Origin: Bacteroidales bacterium UBA4231
GTDB lineage: Bacteria; Bacteroidota; Bacteroidia; Bacteroidales; UBA932
Direction: 5' to 3'
Assembly (NCBI GenBank): GCA_002396335.1
Contig: DGXN01000030.1
Span: forward strand, 32,245-96,244
Length of the DNA: 64,000 bases
The notes below the pieces were generated by a model. The model had not been told where the DNA came from, did not search any database, and saw nothing but the letters and a program-made list of their open reading frames with translations. This document shows positions 8,731 through 17,582 of the stretch, one piece after another. The position numbers and the translations under genes were made by a program. Position 1 is the stretch's first letter, and the number at the start of each line of letters is the position of its first letter.

Positions 8731-9973
8731 TCTGTGTTATTTTTAAATTGTCTCGGTTATAGTATTTGTAGCTTACCCAAAGGCAGGCTGCCCCGCACAG
8801 GAGCCAGATGAGGCCCAGGATGGGGAAGGTGGCGTTGAGGCTGCCGGTGCTCTGCTTGATGAGGGCCAGGATATAAGGCGCTGTTGCGCCTACGGCAAAC
8901 CCTGTCATGATCATGGCCGACGAGCAGCTGGCGTGCAGGTGCTCGGGCGTCACGTCATAGAGGGCGGCGTAGATGTTGGCGTCAAAAAAGGCGCGGAAAA
9001 AACCCCAGCCGGCAAAACATAGATACAGGATCCAGATATTGGAGACGGATCCCATGAAGGGCAGAAATGCAGCGCCGAGGATGAGGCCTGCTCCTTGTAT
9101 GATCATGCGTTTCTTGGGGTCCTTGGCTGCCCATCTGTCTGACAGGGTGCCGGCCAGCAGGACGCCGATAAACGCAGCCACATAGGTCCAGAGCATGGAA
9201 TTAAGGCCTGCCTGCGCGCCATTCTGGCCGAAGTTTTCCTGAAGGAAGGTAGGAACCCAGGTCATGTAACCGGTAATGACGAAGATGAATCCGCAGAAGC
9301 CGATGGTGACCATCAGTGCGGTCGGGGTGGTGAACACTGTCTTGAAACCGTCCCAGATGCTTGGTTTGGCCGGAGCGACTTCCCCTTTGGCTTCGGGGCG
9401 GTCTTTCAGCCGCCAGGCCATGACGGCCGCCCAGAGGACGCCGGCGCCGCCGAAGATGTAGAAGGCAGACTGCCAGCCCAGGTGGTCGCCGATGTAACCG
9501 GCCAGCCAGCCGGCAAGGATGACGCCTACATAGTACGAAGTCTGATGGATGGACATGGCCCGGGCGCGGGTGTCCGTATGGTACTGCCCCAGCAGGGAAT
9601 AGTTGGCTGGGCCGAAGAAGGCCTCTCCGCCGCCGGTCGCAACCGAGCGGGTGAGGATGAGGAGGAACACGCCGTTGGCCAGGCCGGTGAACATGGTGGC
9701 TACGCTCCAGAACAGGATGCTCAGGGTGCAGACCCATTTCCGGGAGAAGCGGTCTCCCATCCAGCCGCCGATGGGCACCATGGCGGCATAGAACAAGTTG
9801 AAGAATACGGCGATCAGGCTTACGGAGGTGTCCGTCAGGCTCAGGCTGTCACGGATGAGAGGAAGTACTGAATTGAAGACCTGGCGGTCTCCCTGGTTCA
9901 GCAGATAAGCGACCCACAACAGGGCCAGGACTTCCCATTTATACCATTTTGATTGTTTGAATTGATATTTCAT
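8714..9973 (-). CDS. MFS transporter (sugar or sugar-acid importer candidate)
   Basis: 419-residue inner-membrane carrier with about 12 hydrophobic segments. The loop 2-3 motif GDRFSRK fits the MFS signature. The overall look, an N-terminal GDRQVFNSVLP segment and a long central loop, is of the anion:cation/hexuronate-type branch of MFS, though I cannot fix the substrate. First gene of the minus-strand sugar operon: its own promoter lies at 10011-10040 and its end overlaps the isomerase-like gene. It likely moves the mono- or disaccharide released in the periplasm into the cytoplasm for isomerisation and phosphorylation. Confidence 0.85.
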   Translation of the reverse strand: MKYQFKQSKWYKWEVLALLWVAYLLNQGDRQVFNSVLPLIRDSLSLTDTSVSLIAVFFNLFYAAMVPIGGWMGDRFSRKWVCTLSILFWSVATMFTGLANGVFLLILTRSVATGGGEAFFGPANYSLLGQYHTDTRARAMSIHQTSYYVGVILAGWLAGYIGDHLGWQSAFYIFGGAGVLWAAVMAWRLKDRPEAKGEVAPAKPSIWDGFKTVFTTPTALMVTIGFCGFIFVITGYMTWVPTFLQENFGQNGAQAGLNSMLWTYVAAFIGVLLAGTLSDRWAAKDPKKRMIIQGAGLILGAAFLPFMGSVSNIWILYLCFAGWGFFRAFFDANIYAALYDVTPEHLHASCSSAMIMTGFAVGATAPYILALIKQSTGSLNATFPILGLIWLLCGAACLWVSYKYYNRDNLKITQNASKR

Positions 9974-10010
9974 ATTTTAGGCTGAAATCCGTCTGTGGTG
10001 TACTGTGGTA

Positions 10011-10040
10011 CAAAAATATGAAAAAAATTGCATTCTACAA
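10011..10040 (-). promoter_or_regulatory. Bacteroidota-type promoter of the MFS/isomerase/SusCD operon
   Basis: On the minus strand the -7 box TATTTTTG is at 10018-10011 and a -33 TTG at 10040-10038, 19 nt apart, matching TTG-N19..21-TAnnTTTG. It physically overlaps the divergent promoter for the mutarotase-like gene. Leader to the MFS ATG is about 30 nt. Confidence 0.65.
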
Positions 10041-10059
10041 TAATTTATTCGTATTTTTG
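10028..10059 (+). promoter_or_regulatory. Bacteroidota-type promoter of the mutarotase-like gene
   Basis: -33 TTG at 10028-10030, 21-nt spacer, -7 box TATTTTTG at 10052-10059. The ATG at 10067 is only 7 nt beyond the -7 box, so the transcript would have almost no leader. Confidence 0.6.
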
Positions 10060-10066
10060 CAATTGT

Positions 10067-10921
10067 ATGATAAATTTGCAGACAGTCCGGTTACGACTTC
10101 GGCTCCACCAGCCGGAGGACGGTTTTTATCAAGGCACGCGCTTTGACCGCTCCGGCGTCTTCGACTCTCTCCTGTATCAGGGAACGGAACTGTGCGGCCG
10201 TTGGTTCGAACAGTACGACCCATGCATGCATGACGCAGTCTGCGGCCCTGCGGAGGAGTTCTCTCCGGTGTTTCTCCCGGACGGACGCATCCTCAAAATC
10301 GGCGTCGGCCTCCTTCTGCCGGATGTGCAGCCCTATGACCGTTTCCACTTGTACCCCGTGGCGGACGGTGGAATCTGGTCCATGGAGGAAACGGACAGCG
10401 CCATGCATTTTCGGCACCATCTGGAAGGATTCTACGATTACGTCAAAACCGTTTCGCTGACGGGGGAAAGCGCTTTCGAAATCCGCCATGAACTGGATGC
10501 CTTCACCCCTTTGGAAGGGGAAGTGTACAACCATAACTTCTTTACACTGGGCAAGATGTCTGTGGGCCCTTCCAGGACGCTGGATTTCCCTTTTACTCCC
10601 GATGGAACCTGGCGTGCCGCCTATGACAGCATTGCCTTCGGCCTTTCCGGCCTCCGGTTTTCCCGGCCGTTGGAAAAGGGAGAATCCGTCTTTACCGGGA
10701 ATATCCATGAAAAGGGTTCCGCAGGAATGCCGTATCGCCTTACCCTGTCTGAAGGACCGCTTCAGGTCCGGATTTCGGGCGATGTCCCGGTGCTTCGCAC
10801 GGTATTCTGGTCCAACCACCGGATTGCCTGTCCGGAACCGTACAATGCCTTCAGGGCCATTCCCGGAAAGCCTTTCCGCTGGACGGTCCGCTACGAGATT
10901 CTGAAATCCCAGGGACGATGA
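10067..10921 (+). CDS. Galactose-mutarotase-fold (aldose 1-epimerase-like) protein
   Basis: 284 residues with the beta-sandwich look of aldose-1-epimerase relatives (segments LQTVRLRLRLHQPEDGFYQG near the start, DAFTPLEGEVYNHNFFTLG mid-protein). The NHNFF stretch could hold an active-site His. No signal peptide, so probably cytoplasmic. An earlier TTG-initiated extension (10028) would lie upstream of the predicted transcription start, so I take ATG 10067. It is transcribed divergently from the sugar operon and ends 8 nt before the convergent DUF4434 gene, suggesting a role in anomer conversion for the same sugar. Family assignment is moderate; substrate unknown. Confidence 0.7.
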   Translation: MINLQTVRLRLRLHQPEDGFYQGTRFDRSGVFDSLLYQGTELCGRWFEQYDPCMHDAVCGPAEEFSPVFLPDGRILKIGVGLLLPDVQPYDRFHLYPVADGGIWSMEETDSAMHFRHHLEGFYDYVKTVSLTGESAFEIRHELDAFTPLEGEVYNHNFFTLGKMSVGPSRTLDFPFTPDGTWRAAYDSIAFGLSGLRFSRPLEKGESVFTGNIHEKGSAGMPYRLTLSEGPLQVRISGDVPVLRTVFWSNHRIACPEPYNAFRAIPGKPFRWTVRYEILKSQGR

Positions 10922-10929
10922 GCGCGCAC

Positions 10930-12018
10930 TTACAACTGAAAGAACTCCCGGTATCGGTCGTACAGATGGCCGGCCTGTGCATAAGCGCTCTGCGGGCTCA
11001 TGAAGTGGCTGAACTCGAAGGTGATGGCCTTGTCGTAGCCGCATCGGCCCGCAGCCTCCAGCTTCAGGCGGAGTTTATCGAACTTGATGGGGAAAAACTT
11101 GATAGGCATGTCCCGGTCAAAGCTTTCCGCATTGGTCCAGCACTGCATGCCGTATTTGCGGGCAAGCTGTTTGTTCACGGTGAAGAAAGCGTCCAGTTCG
11201 TCGTAGTCGATGTGCCCGTCCTGGAAGGCGCAGGCGTCCACATATTCATGGATGCCGTCAAAGATTTCGTTCCACTCCCGCTCATGCTCCTGCACGGAAA
11301 CGGCCTGCGCTTTGGTGAGCGCTCCGCCCGCCGCATCCACCGCCTTCTTTCCGTCAATCCAAGGAGAAATGAAGGTGGGAAGGCCGCCGGACACTTCTTT
11401 GCATTGCCGTCCCATGGTGCGGAAGCTTTCGATGGCACCTTTGGTGGCGCGAGAAATCTCGCCGGAAATGTACCAGCCGCCAAAACTGGAATACTTGCTT
11501 CCATATCGCTCCCAGACTTCGTCAATCACGTATTTATTGGACTCCACCTCGTAGCGCATGTCGCCTGTGTCCCAGTATTTTCCGGAGTCGTACAGACCCA
11601 GCATGAAGGTCATGCCATACTTCTGGGCCAGACGGCAGAACATGTCAATGAGGTCTGTAGAAGGCATGTAGCAGCCTTTTTTCAGAAGGTAGGGGGATGG
11701 ATAGGTAATGAATTTCCGGTAGCCGCAGCGGATGTCAATCACCGTGTCGATTCCCATGGCTTTCATGTAGCGGAAGTCGCGGTCCCATTCTTGTTCTCCC
11801 CAGTTCTGGTGGGGAATGTCGTGCGAAATCTCATCCAGGAAAGTGCCCGTAATGGGAAGGGCGTTTCCTTTGGAGACCAGCAGTTGCGAATGAACGGAAG
11901 GGTCGGTTTCAATGCCGTAGCGGTCGGCAGAAGGCAATCTCTTACAGGAAGAAGCGACAAGGGGCGCGGCAGCAGCGGCCAGTGCGGTTTTTTTTAAAAA
12001 GGAGCGGCGGTTTTCCAC
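10930..12018 (-). CDS. DUF4434-like (beta/alpha)8-barrel protein with Tat-type lipoprotein signal
   Basis: 362 residues. The N-terminus has a twin-arginine motif RRSFLKK at residues 4-10, a hydrophobic Ala-rich segment, and VASSC (Cys about residue 25), a plausible lipobox, so export by Tat and lipidation are predicted. The body resembles DUF4434/glycoside-hydrolase-like TIM barrels, with GTFLDEISHDIPHQNWG near the start, a GGWYISGEI segment (a possible acid/base Glu at a strand end) and AITFEFSHFMSP near the C-terminus. The convergent mutarotase-like gene and adjacent GH operon argue for a glycan-processing role in the periplasm. No characterised reaction is known to me for this family, so the function is inferred. 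Confidence 0.72.
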   Translation of the reverse strand: MENRRSFLKKTALAAAAAPLVASSCKRLPSADRYGIETDPSVHSQLLVSKGNALPITGTFLDEISHDIPHQNWGEQEWDRDFRYMKAMGIDTVIDIRCGYRKFITYPSPYLLKKGCYMPSTDLIDMFCRLAQKYGMTFMLGLYDSGKYWDTGDMRYEVESNKYVIDEVWERYGSKYSSFGGWYISGEISRATKGAIESFRTMGRQCKEVSGGLPTFISPWIDGKKAVDAAGGALTKAQAVSVQEHEREWNEIFDGIHEYVDACAFQDGHIDYDELDAFFTVNKQLARKYGMQCWTNAESFDRDMPIKFFPIKFDKLRLKLEAAGRCGYDKAITFEFSHFMSPQSAYAQAGHLYDRYREFFQL

Positions 12019-12040
12019 GGAAACAGTTATTTAGTATCGG

Positions 12041-12048
12041 CAAATATA
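12041..12048 (-). promoter_or_regulatory. -7 box of the DUF4434-like gene
   Basis: Minus-strand TATATTTG at 12048-12041, 22 nt before the ATG at 12018. A -33 TTG at the ideal distance is not evident. Confidence 0.5.
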
Positions 12049-12082
12049 AAGGTTTTTATCCAGCAATAAAAATGTTGAACCT

Positions 12083-13342
12083 ATGAATCAGAAAGTCAGT
12101 GCACATGTAGTTTTCCTGGCCGTGGTGGCTGCCATCGGCGGCATCCTCTTCGGGTACGATACGGCCGTCATCTCCGGCACCACGGAAGTGGTGAAGACCC
12201 AGTTCGGCCTGTCCACGGGCGGCGAAGGTTGGTATGTGGGGTGCGCCCTCATCGGCTCCATCCTGGGTGTTCTGGTGGCGGGCATGATGTCGGATTTCCT
12301 GGGTCGGAAGAAGACCATGCTCATATCGGCCTTGTTGTTCTCCATATCGGCCATCGGGTGTGCCGTAGCAGCCGATTTCACGCAACTGGTAATCTTCCGT
12401 ATTGTGGGAGGATTTGGTATCGGAATCGTTTCCATCGTGTCGCCTATCTATATTTCAGAGGTGTCTCCGGCGCATGTGCGGGGCACCATGGTGAGTCTGT
12501 ATCAGCTGTTTATCACCATCGGCTTCCTGCTGGCGTATCTGGCCAACTACCTTATCCTGAAGGGAACGGCCATGCCGGATTACTGGCGGCCCATGCTGGG
12601 AGCCGAGGCCATTCCGGACCTGCTGTTCCTGGTTCTGGTTTTCTTCATTCCGGAGAGCCCGCGCTGGCTCGCCGTCCGCGGACAGCGGGAAGACAAGAGC
12701 GAGGAGTGGAAAGCCCTCCGCGAGAAAGGCATCCTGAAGGCGGTCCTGATCGGCAGCGCCATCGCTATTCTGGGTCAGTTCATGGGCGTGAATGCCGTCT
12801 TGTACTATGGCCCCAAGATTTTTGCCGATGCCGGCTTTGAGGACCCGCTCTTCTCCACGGTCCTCGTAGGTGTCGTGAATATGCTTACCACTGTCCTCGC
12901 CCTTGCCATCATTGACAAGGTGGGCCGCAAGCAGCTGGTCTGGTGGGGCGTAGGGGGTATGATCGTGTGCCTTCTGATGATTGGTCTGTATTTCCTGCCT
13001 TTTACCAGCCTGCCGACAGGCTTCATGCTCACCTTCTTCCTTTTGTATGTGTTCTGCACGGCCATCAGCATCAGTGCCGTAGTGTTTGTGCTGCTTAGCG
13101 AGATGTATCCCAACCGGGTGCGCGGCCTCGCGATGTCCATCGCCGGTTTCGCCCTCTGGATTGGTACCTATCTGATCGGGCAGCTCACCCCTTGGATGCT
13201 GGAAACCCTCACCCCGGCCGGTACCTTCTTCCTGTTTGCCTTCATGTGCGTCCCTTATCTGTGGATCATGTATCGGCATGTCCCCAATACCACCGGCAAA
13301 ACGCTGGAAGAAATTGAAGCTTATTGGAAAAATCAAGCCTGA
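12083..13342 (+). CDS. MFS sugar porter (XylE/GalP-like sugar:H+ symporter)
   Basis: 419-residue inner-membrane sugar transporter. Sugar-porter signatures are clear: GGILFGYDTAVISG in TM1, DFLGRKK after TM2, SPIYISEVSPAHVRG (PESPR-type partner) and IPESPRWLA mid-protein, GQFMGVNAVLYYGPKIF in TM7, and DKVGRK in the second half. About 12 TM segments; slightly shorter than E. coli XylE (about 490 aa) because the central cytoplasmic loop is short. First gene of the operon with GH127 and GH3; its stop overlaps the GH127 start (TGATG). It likely takes up the pentose or hexose released by these two hydrolases. Confidence 0.92.
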   Translation: MNQKVSAHVVFLAVVAAIGGILFGYDTAVISGTTEVVKTQFGLSTGGEGWYVGCALIGSILGVLVAGMMSDFLGRKKTMLISALLFSISAIGCAVAADFTQLVIFRIVGGFGIGIVSIVSPIYISEVSPAHVRGTMVSLYQLFITIGFLLAYLANYLILKGTAMPDYWRPMLGAEAIPDLLFLVLVFFIPESPRWLAVRGQREDKSEEWKALREKGILKAVLIGSAIAILGQFMGVNAVLYYGPKIFADAGFEDPLFSTVLVGVVNMLTTVLALAIIDKVGRKQLVWWGVGGMIVCLLMIGLYFLPFTSLPTGFMLTFFLLYVFCTAISISAVVFVLLSEMYPNRVRGLAMSIAGFALWIGTYLIGQLTPWMLETLTPAGTFFLFAFMCVPYLWIMYRHVPNTTGKTLEEIEAYWKNQA

Positions 13343-15342
13343 TGAACCTGCGTATTATTATTGTCGGGGCGGCTGTCCTGGGCAGCACCCTCTGCACGGC
13401 CCAAGTGTTTAACCGTGCTCCGCTGGAGCCGTCGCTCTATGCGGAACTCCCGCTGGGCGCCATCCGGGCCGACGGCTGGCTGGCGGAACAGCTCCGGCGC
13501 CAGGCCAGTGGCCTCACCGGTCATCTTGACGAGGTTTACCCCCAGGTGATGGGACCTTCCAATGCCTGGCTGGGCGGGGACGGCGATGCCTGGGAACGCG
13601 GCCCCTACTGGGTGGACGGCCTCCTGCCGCTGGCGTATTTGCTTAACGACAAGCAGTTGATTTCCAAGGCCGAAACTTGGGTGGAAGCTATCCTTGCCTC
13701 CCAGCAGGAGAACGGTTATCTGGGGCCGGCCGAAGACCATCCTTTCGTGTATGGACTCCAAAGGGGCGGCACCCATGACTGGTGGCCCAAGATGGTGGCT
13801 CTCAAGATTCTGAAACAGCATTATATGGCCACCGGCGACCCCCGCGTCCCAGAGTGCCTCACCCGTTATTTTCACTATCAGCTCTCTACCCTTACCGCCT
13901 GTCCGCTGGACCACTGGTCCGACTGGGGCCGCTGGAGAGGGGCCGACAACCTGGACATCGTCTATTGGCTGTACAATCTTACAGGAGACGAAAAGCTCTT
14001 GGAACTGGGGGAACTCCTTCACGCCCAAATGTTTGATTGGACGTTCCTATTCCAGGATGGGGGCATTTTCTCCCAGCAGGGGAGTGTGCACTGCGTGAAC
14101 CTGGGTCAGGGATTCAAGGCCCCGGGTGTGTGGTGGCAATTTTCCCACAGCGAGGATGACCTGGCTGCGCTGAAAAAGGCCGTCGAAACCATCCGCCATA
14201 CAGTGGGCTTGCCAACAGGACTCTGGGCCGGTGACGAGATGCTCCACTGGGGCCATCCCTCCCGCGGCAGCGAACTCTGTACCGCCGTGGAGATGATGTA
14301 CTCGCTGGAAACGCTCCTCCGCATCACCGGAGATCCCTTCTGGGCCGACTATCTGGAACGCGTCGCATATAATGTCCTTCCGGCTCAAGTGAATGATGAC
14401 TTCACGGGGAAACAGTATTATCAGCAGTTAAACCAAGTGTCGGCCACCCGGGACTGGCGTCCTTTCTCCACGCCGCACGACGACACGGATGTGCTTTTCG
14501 GTACCCTGAACGGCTATCCGTGCTGCCTTTCCAACATGCATCAGGGCTGGCCCAAGTTCACGCAGAATCTGTGGTATGCCACGTCGGACGGCGGTCTGGC
14601 TGCGCTGGTCTACGCCCCTTCAACGGTGACGGCCCAGATTTCGGGCGTCGAGGTTATAATCCGGGAAACCACCGGCTACCCTTTCCGGGAAAACGTGGCG
14701 TTCACCGTGGATTATGCCAGGAAAAAAGTGAAAAAGGCTTCGTTCCCGTTGCGTTTCCGTGTTCCTGTGTGGTGTTCCTCTTTCACTGTGCTGGTGAACG
14801 GGGAAGCCGTGGATGTGTCGCCGGAAAACGGTATCCTGTGCCTGCACCGGGAATGGAAACGGGGCGACAGCGTCACCCTTTCCTTCCCCATGGGGCTGAC
14901 AACAGAAGCCTGGTATGACCAGGCCTGGTCCTTTGTCCGTGGTCCGCTCCTGTACGGCTTGAAGATGGAGGAGCACTGGAATTGGCTTCCCTTCGAAGGC
15001 CGTGACCGGTACTACGGCGAGGGCGCCTGGGAAGTGACCTCGGATACTCCTTGGAATTACTGCCTCATGCGGGACCGTTTCTCGGCCGATGACTGCCGTG
15101 TGGAGGAGCAGCCTTGGGATGGAACTTGGCCATGGACCCCTTCCGCCGCCCCTATGCGCCTTTATGTCCCCGCCCGCGAACTGCCACACTGGCAGGTGCC
15201 GGAAGCGGTGGCTTTCTGGACCGAGGACGGCAACGACTCCGGCAGGGACGTGACCCTGGAACTGATTCCCTACGGATGTACCACTCTGCGCATAGCGGCT
15301 TTCCCCACCCGGATTGTCCCTTGGAACATAGATTTGAGATAA
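13342..15342 (+). CDS. Secreted GH127-family glycoside hydrolase (beta-L-arabinofuranosidase-like, DUF1680)
   Basis: 666 residues. The ATG at 13342 overlaps the stop of the sugar porter by 1 nt; the longer frame start at 13324 would run inside that gene. A Sec signal peptide ends near CTAQ (about residue 21). The GH127 zinc-thiolate active site can be placed: Glu311 and Cys313 in GSELCTAVEMMYSLE, and Cys394-Cys395 in GYPCCLSN, where Cys394 would be the nucleophile by analogy with characterised GH127 beta-L-arabinofuranosidases. The family is (alpha/alpha)6 barrel plus C-terminal beta domains. Expected role: release of L-arabinofuranose from beta-linked oligosaccharides in the periplasm. GH127 also contains other specificities, so the substrate is inferred. 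Confidence 0.87.
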   Translation: MNLRIIIVGAAVLGSTLCTAQVFNRAPLEPSLYAELPLGAIRADGWLAEQLRRQASGLTGHLDEVYPQVMGPSNAWLGGDGDAWERGPYWVDGLLPLAYLLNDKQLISKAETWVEAILASQQENGYLGPAEDHPFVYGLQRGGTHDWWPKMVALKILKQHYMATGDPRVPECLTRYFHYQLSTLTACPLDHWSDWGRWRGADNLDIVYWLYNLTGDEKLLELGELLHAQMFDWTFLFQDGGIFSQQGSVHCVNLGQGFKAPGVWWQFSHSEDDLAALKKAVETIRHTVGLPTGLWAGDEMLHWGHPSRGSELCTAVEMMYSLETLLRITGDPFWADYLERVAYNVLPAQVNDDFTGKQYYQQLNQVSATRDWRPFSTPHDDTDVLFGTLNGYPCCLSNMHQGWPKFTQNLWYATSDGGLAALVYAPSTVTAQISGVEVIIRETTGYPFRENVAFTVDYARKKVKKASFPLRFRVPVWCSSFTVLVNGEAVDVSPENGILCLHREWKRGDSVTLSFPMGLTTEAWYDQAWSFVRGPLLYGLKMEEHWNWLPFEGRDRYYGEGAWEVTSDTPWNYCLMRDRFSADDCRVEEQPWDGTWPWTPSAAPMRLYVPARELPHWQVPEAVAFWTEDGNDSGRDVTLELIPYGCTTLRIAAFPTRIVPWNIDLR

Positions 15343-15357
15343 ATAATCAACTGTTTT

Positions 15358-17571
15358 ATGAAACGACTTCTCTCTTTTACCCTTGCTCTTTCCGTTTTGG
15401 CTTGTGCCCCCAAAACAGCGGAAGGCCCTGCTTACCTGAATCCGTCCGCCCCGCTTGAACAGCGGGTGGCAGACGCCCTGTCCCGTATGACAATGGAGGA
15501 GAAAGTGGCCTTGACACATGCCCAGTCCAAGTTTTCCAGCGCCGGTGTTCCCCGGCTTGGAATCCCGGAGCTTTGGCATACAGACGGCCCCCATGGTATC
15601 CGCCCGGAAGTCCTTTGGGATGATTGGGACCAGGCCGGCTGGACCAATGACTCCTGCACGGCGTTCCCTGCACTGGTGAATCTTGCGGCTACATGGGACC
15701 GTGACCTGTCGCGCCTGTATGGCGACTGCATCGGCCAGGAGGCGCGTTACCGGAAAAAGGATATCTTGCTGGGCCCCGGTATCAATATGGGCAGGACGCC
15801 GCTGAACGGGCGTACATTCGAGTATATGGGAGAAGATCCTTTCCTGGCTGGAGAGCTGGTGGTTCCGTATGTCCAGGGGGTCCAGTCCAACGGTGTGGCG
15901 GCTTGCGTCAAGCATTTTGCCGTCAATAACCAGGAGACCCGCCGGACCGCCACCAACTCCGTTGTGGACGACCGCACCTTGTACGAAATCTATCTGCCCG
16001 CTTTTCGCAAGGCCGTCGTGGAAGGCGGCGCCTGGGCCATCATGGGCTCTTACAATCTGTATAACGGCCAGTTCAATTGCCACAACAAAAGGCTTCTGTG
16101 CGATATCCTGAAAGGGGAATGGGGCTTCGACGGAGTGGTGGTGAGCGACTGGGGCGGCTGCCGGGACGACGACGAGGCCGTCACCAACGGCCTGGATATC
16201 GAGATGGGAACCTGGACCAATGGCCTGAGGGGCGCCGCATCGGACAGTTATGCCAATTATCATCTTGCCCGTCCCTACCTGGAACGCTTGCGGGACGGTC
16301 GTGCCACGGAAGCGGACCTGAACGACAAGGCAAGCCGTATCCTCCGTACCATTTTCCGTACGTCCATGAGCAAAGACCCGCATTTTGGGAGCTTCACGTC
16401 ACCGGAGCATTTCGCCGCCGCCCGTAAGATTGCGGCCGACGGACTTGTCCTCCTCAGGAACGACGGTACGTTGCCTCTGGCACTTCCTGAAGGAGGTAAA
16501 TTGCTGGTCGTCGGGGAAAATGCCTATAAGATGATGGTGGTGGGCGGCGGCTCCTCCAACCTCAAGACCAAGTATGAGGTGACTCCGCTCGATGCCCTGC
16601 ATGAAGTCTTCGACACTCATGCCCAGGTGGTCTGGGAGCGCGGCTACGTAGGCGATACGACCACGGTCTACAACAAGGTCTGGACTGGCCAGGATCTTGG
16701 CGAAAGCCGGAGTGCGCAGCAGCTTCTTGCTGACGCCGTCGCCGCCAGCCGGGACGCTAGCTGCATCCTGTATATCGGCGGACTGAACAAGAGTAAATAC
16801 CAGGACAACGAAGGAACAGACCGCGAAGACATCGTCCTCCCTTATGGGCAGGATGCGCTCATTGAAGCGCTTTCCGCCACGGGTAAACCTCTCGTCGTGG
16901 TGAATATTTCCGGATCGCCCGTTGCCATGCCCTGGGCCGGCAAAGTAAATGCCATTGTGCAGGGCTGGTATGGCGGCTCTGAAAGCGGACATGCGCTGGT
17001 GGATGTGCTCACCGGCACAGTCAATCCTTCCGGAAAACTGCCCTTCACCATGCCTGTAGCCCTTTCCGACGGTCCCCTGAGGTCCGCCCGCCAGTATCCC
17101 GGTATTCAGGAAGAAGGGACGGAATGGTGGCAGGAGTATTATGATGAAGGCGTGTTTATCGGTTACCGTTGGTATGATACGCAGGAGATTCCCGTGCAGT
17201 TCGCATTTGGCCACGGACTCAGCTATACCACCTTCGAGGTGTCCGGCGCTTCAGTAAAGCGCTCTGGAGACGGCTGGTCTGTCAGGGCGACGCTCACCAA
17301 TACGGGCAAAGTCCCCGGTGCCGAGGTGCTTCAACTCTACATCAGCGACACAGAGGCATCGGTGGCCCGCCCTGCGAAAGAACTGAAAGGGTTCGAGAAA
17401 GTGTACCTCCAGCCCGGAGAAAGCCGGCAGGTCAGCTTCGCGATTGACCGGGAAGCGCTCAGTTTCTTTGATGCGGCCGCACACCGGTGGGTGGCCGAGC
17501 CTGGGGAGTTCCATGCCCTCCTGGGCACCTCCTCCGCCGATATCCGTGCCGATGTCCCGTTCACCCTTTAG
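15358..17571 (+). CDS. GH3-family beta-glycosidase lipoprotein
   Basis: 737-residue exo-acting beta-glycosidase (beta-glucosidase/xylosidase/arabinosidase class). Lipobox VLAC with Cys at residue 16 predicts an outer-membrane-anchored or periplasmic lipoprotein. The N-terminal GH3 barrel carries the KHF motif (185-187) and the nucleophile Asp264 in VVVSDWGG; a second alpha/beta domain (about 360-600) and a C-terminal fibronectin-III-like domain (about 640-737) complete the usual layout. Last gene of the porter-GH127-GH3 operon, 15 nt after GH127, and convergent with ettA 11 nt away; no terminator hairpin is visible in that gap. The exact sugar specificity cannot be read from sequence. Confidence 0.93.
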   Translation: MKRLLSFTLALSVLACAPKTAEGPAYLNPSAPLEQRVADALSRMTMEEKVALTHAQSKFSSAGVPRLGIPELWHTDGPHGIRPEVLWDDWDQAGWTNDSCTAFPALVNLAATWDRDLSRLYGDCIGQEARYRKKDILLGPGINMGRTPLNGRTFEYMGEDPFLAGELVVPYVQGVQSNGVAACVKHFAVNNQETRRTATNSVVDDRTLYEIYLPAFRKAVVEGGAWAIMGSYNLYNGQFNCHNKRLLCDILKGEWGFDGVVVSDWGGCRDDDEAVTNGLDIEMGTWTNGLRGAASDSYANYHLARPYLERLRDGRATEADLNDKASRILRTIFRTSMSKDPHFGSFTSPEHFAAARKIAADGLVLLRNDGTLPLALPEGGKLLVVGENAYKMMVVGGGSSNLKTKYEVTPLDALHEVFDTHAQVVWERGYVGDTTTVYNKVWTGQDLGESRSAQQLLADAVAASRDASCILYIGGLNKSKYQDNEGTDREDIVLPYGQDALIEALSATGKPLVVVNISGSPVAMPWAGKVNAIVQGWYGGSESGHALVDVLTGTVNPSGKLPFTMPVALSDGPLRSARQYPGIQEEGTEWWQEYYDEGVFIGYRWYDTQEIPVQFAFGHGLSYTTFEVSGASVKRSGDGWSVRATLTNTGKVPGAEVLQLYISDTEASVARPAKELKGFEKVYLQPGESRQVSFAIDREALSFFDAAAHRWVAEPGEFHALLGTSSADIRADVPFTL

Positions 17572-17582
17572 AACACAGGACA

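Noticed and set aside
10921..12083. Possible tRNA or structured RNA in the gaps around the DUF4434 gene
   Set aside because: Gaps are under 70 nt, AT-rich and hold only promoter-like boxes; no cloverleaf pairing was seen. No tRNA was found anywhere in the window by eye.
14620..16383. 587-codon minus-strand frame opposite GH127/GH3
   Set aside because: Antisense to two coding regions with intact active sites; composition like other shadows.
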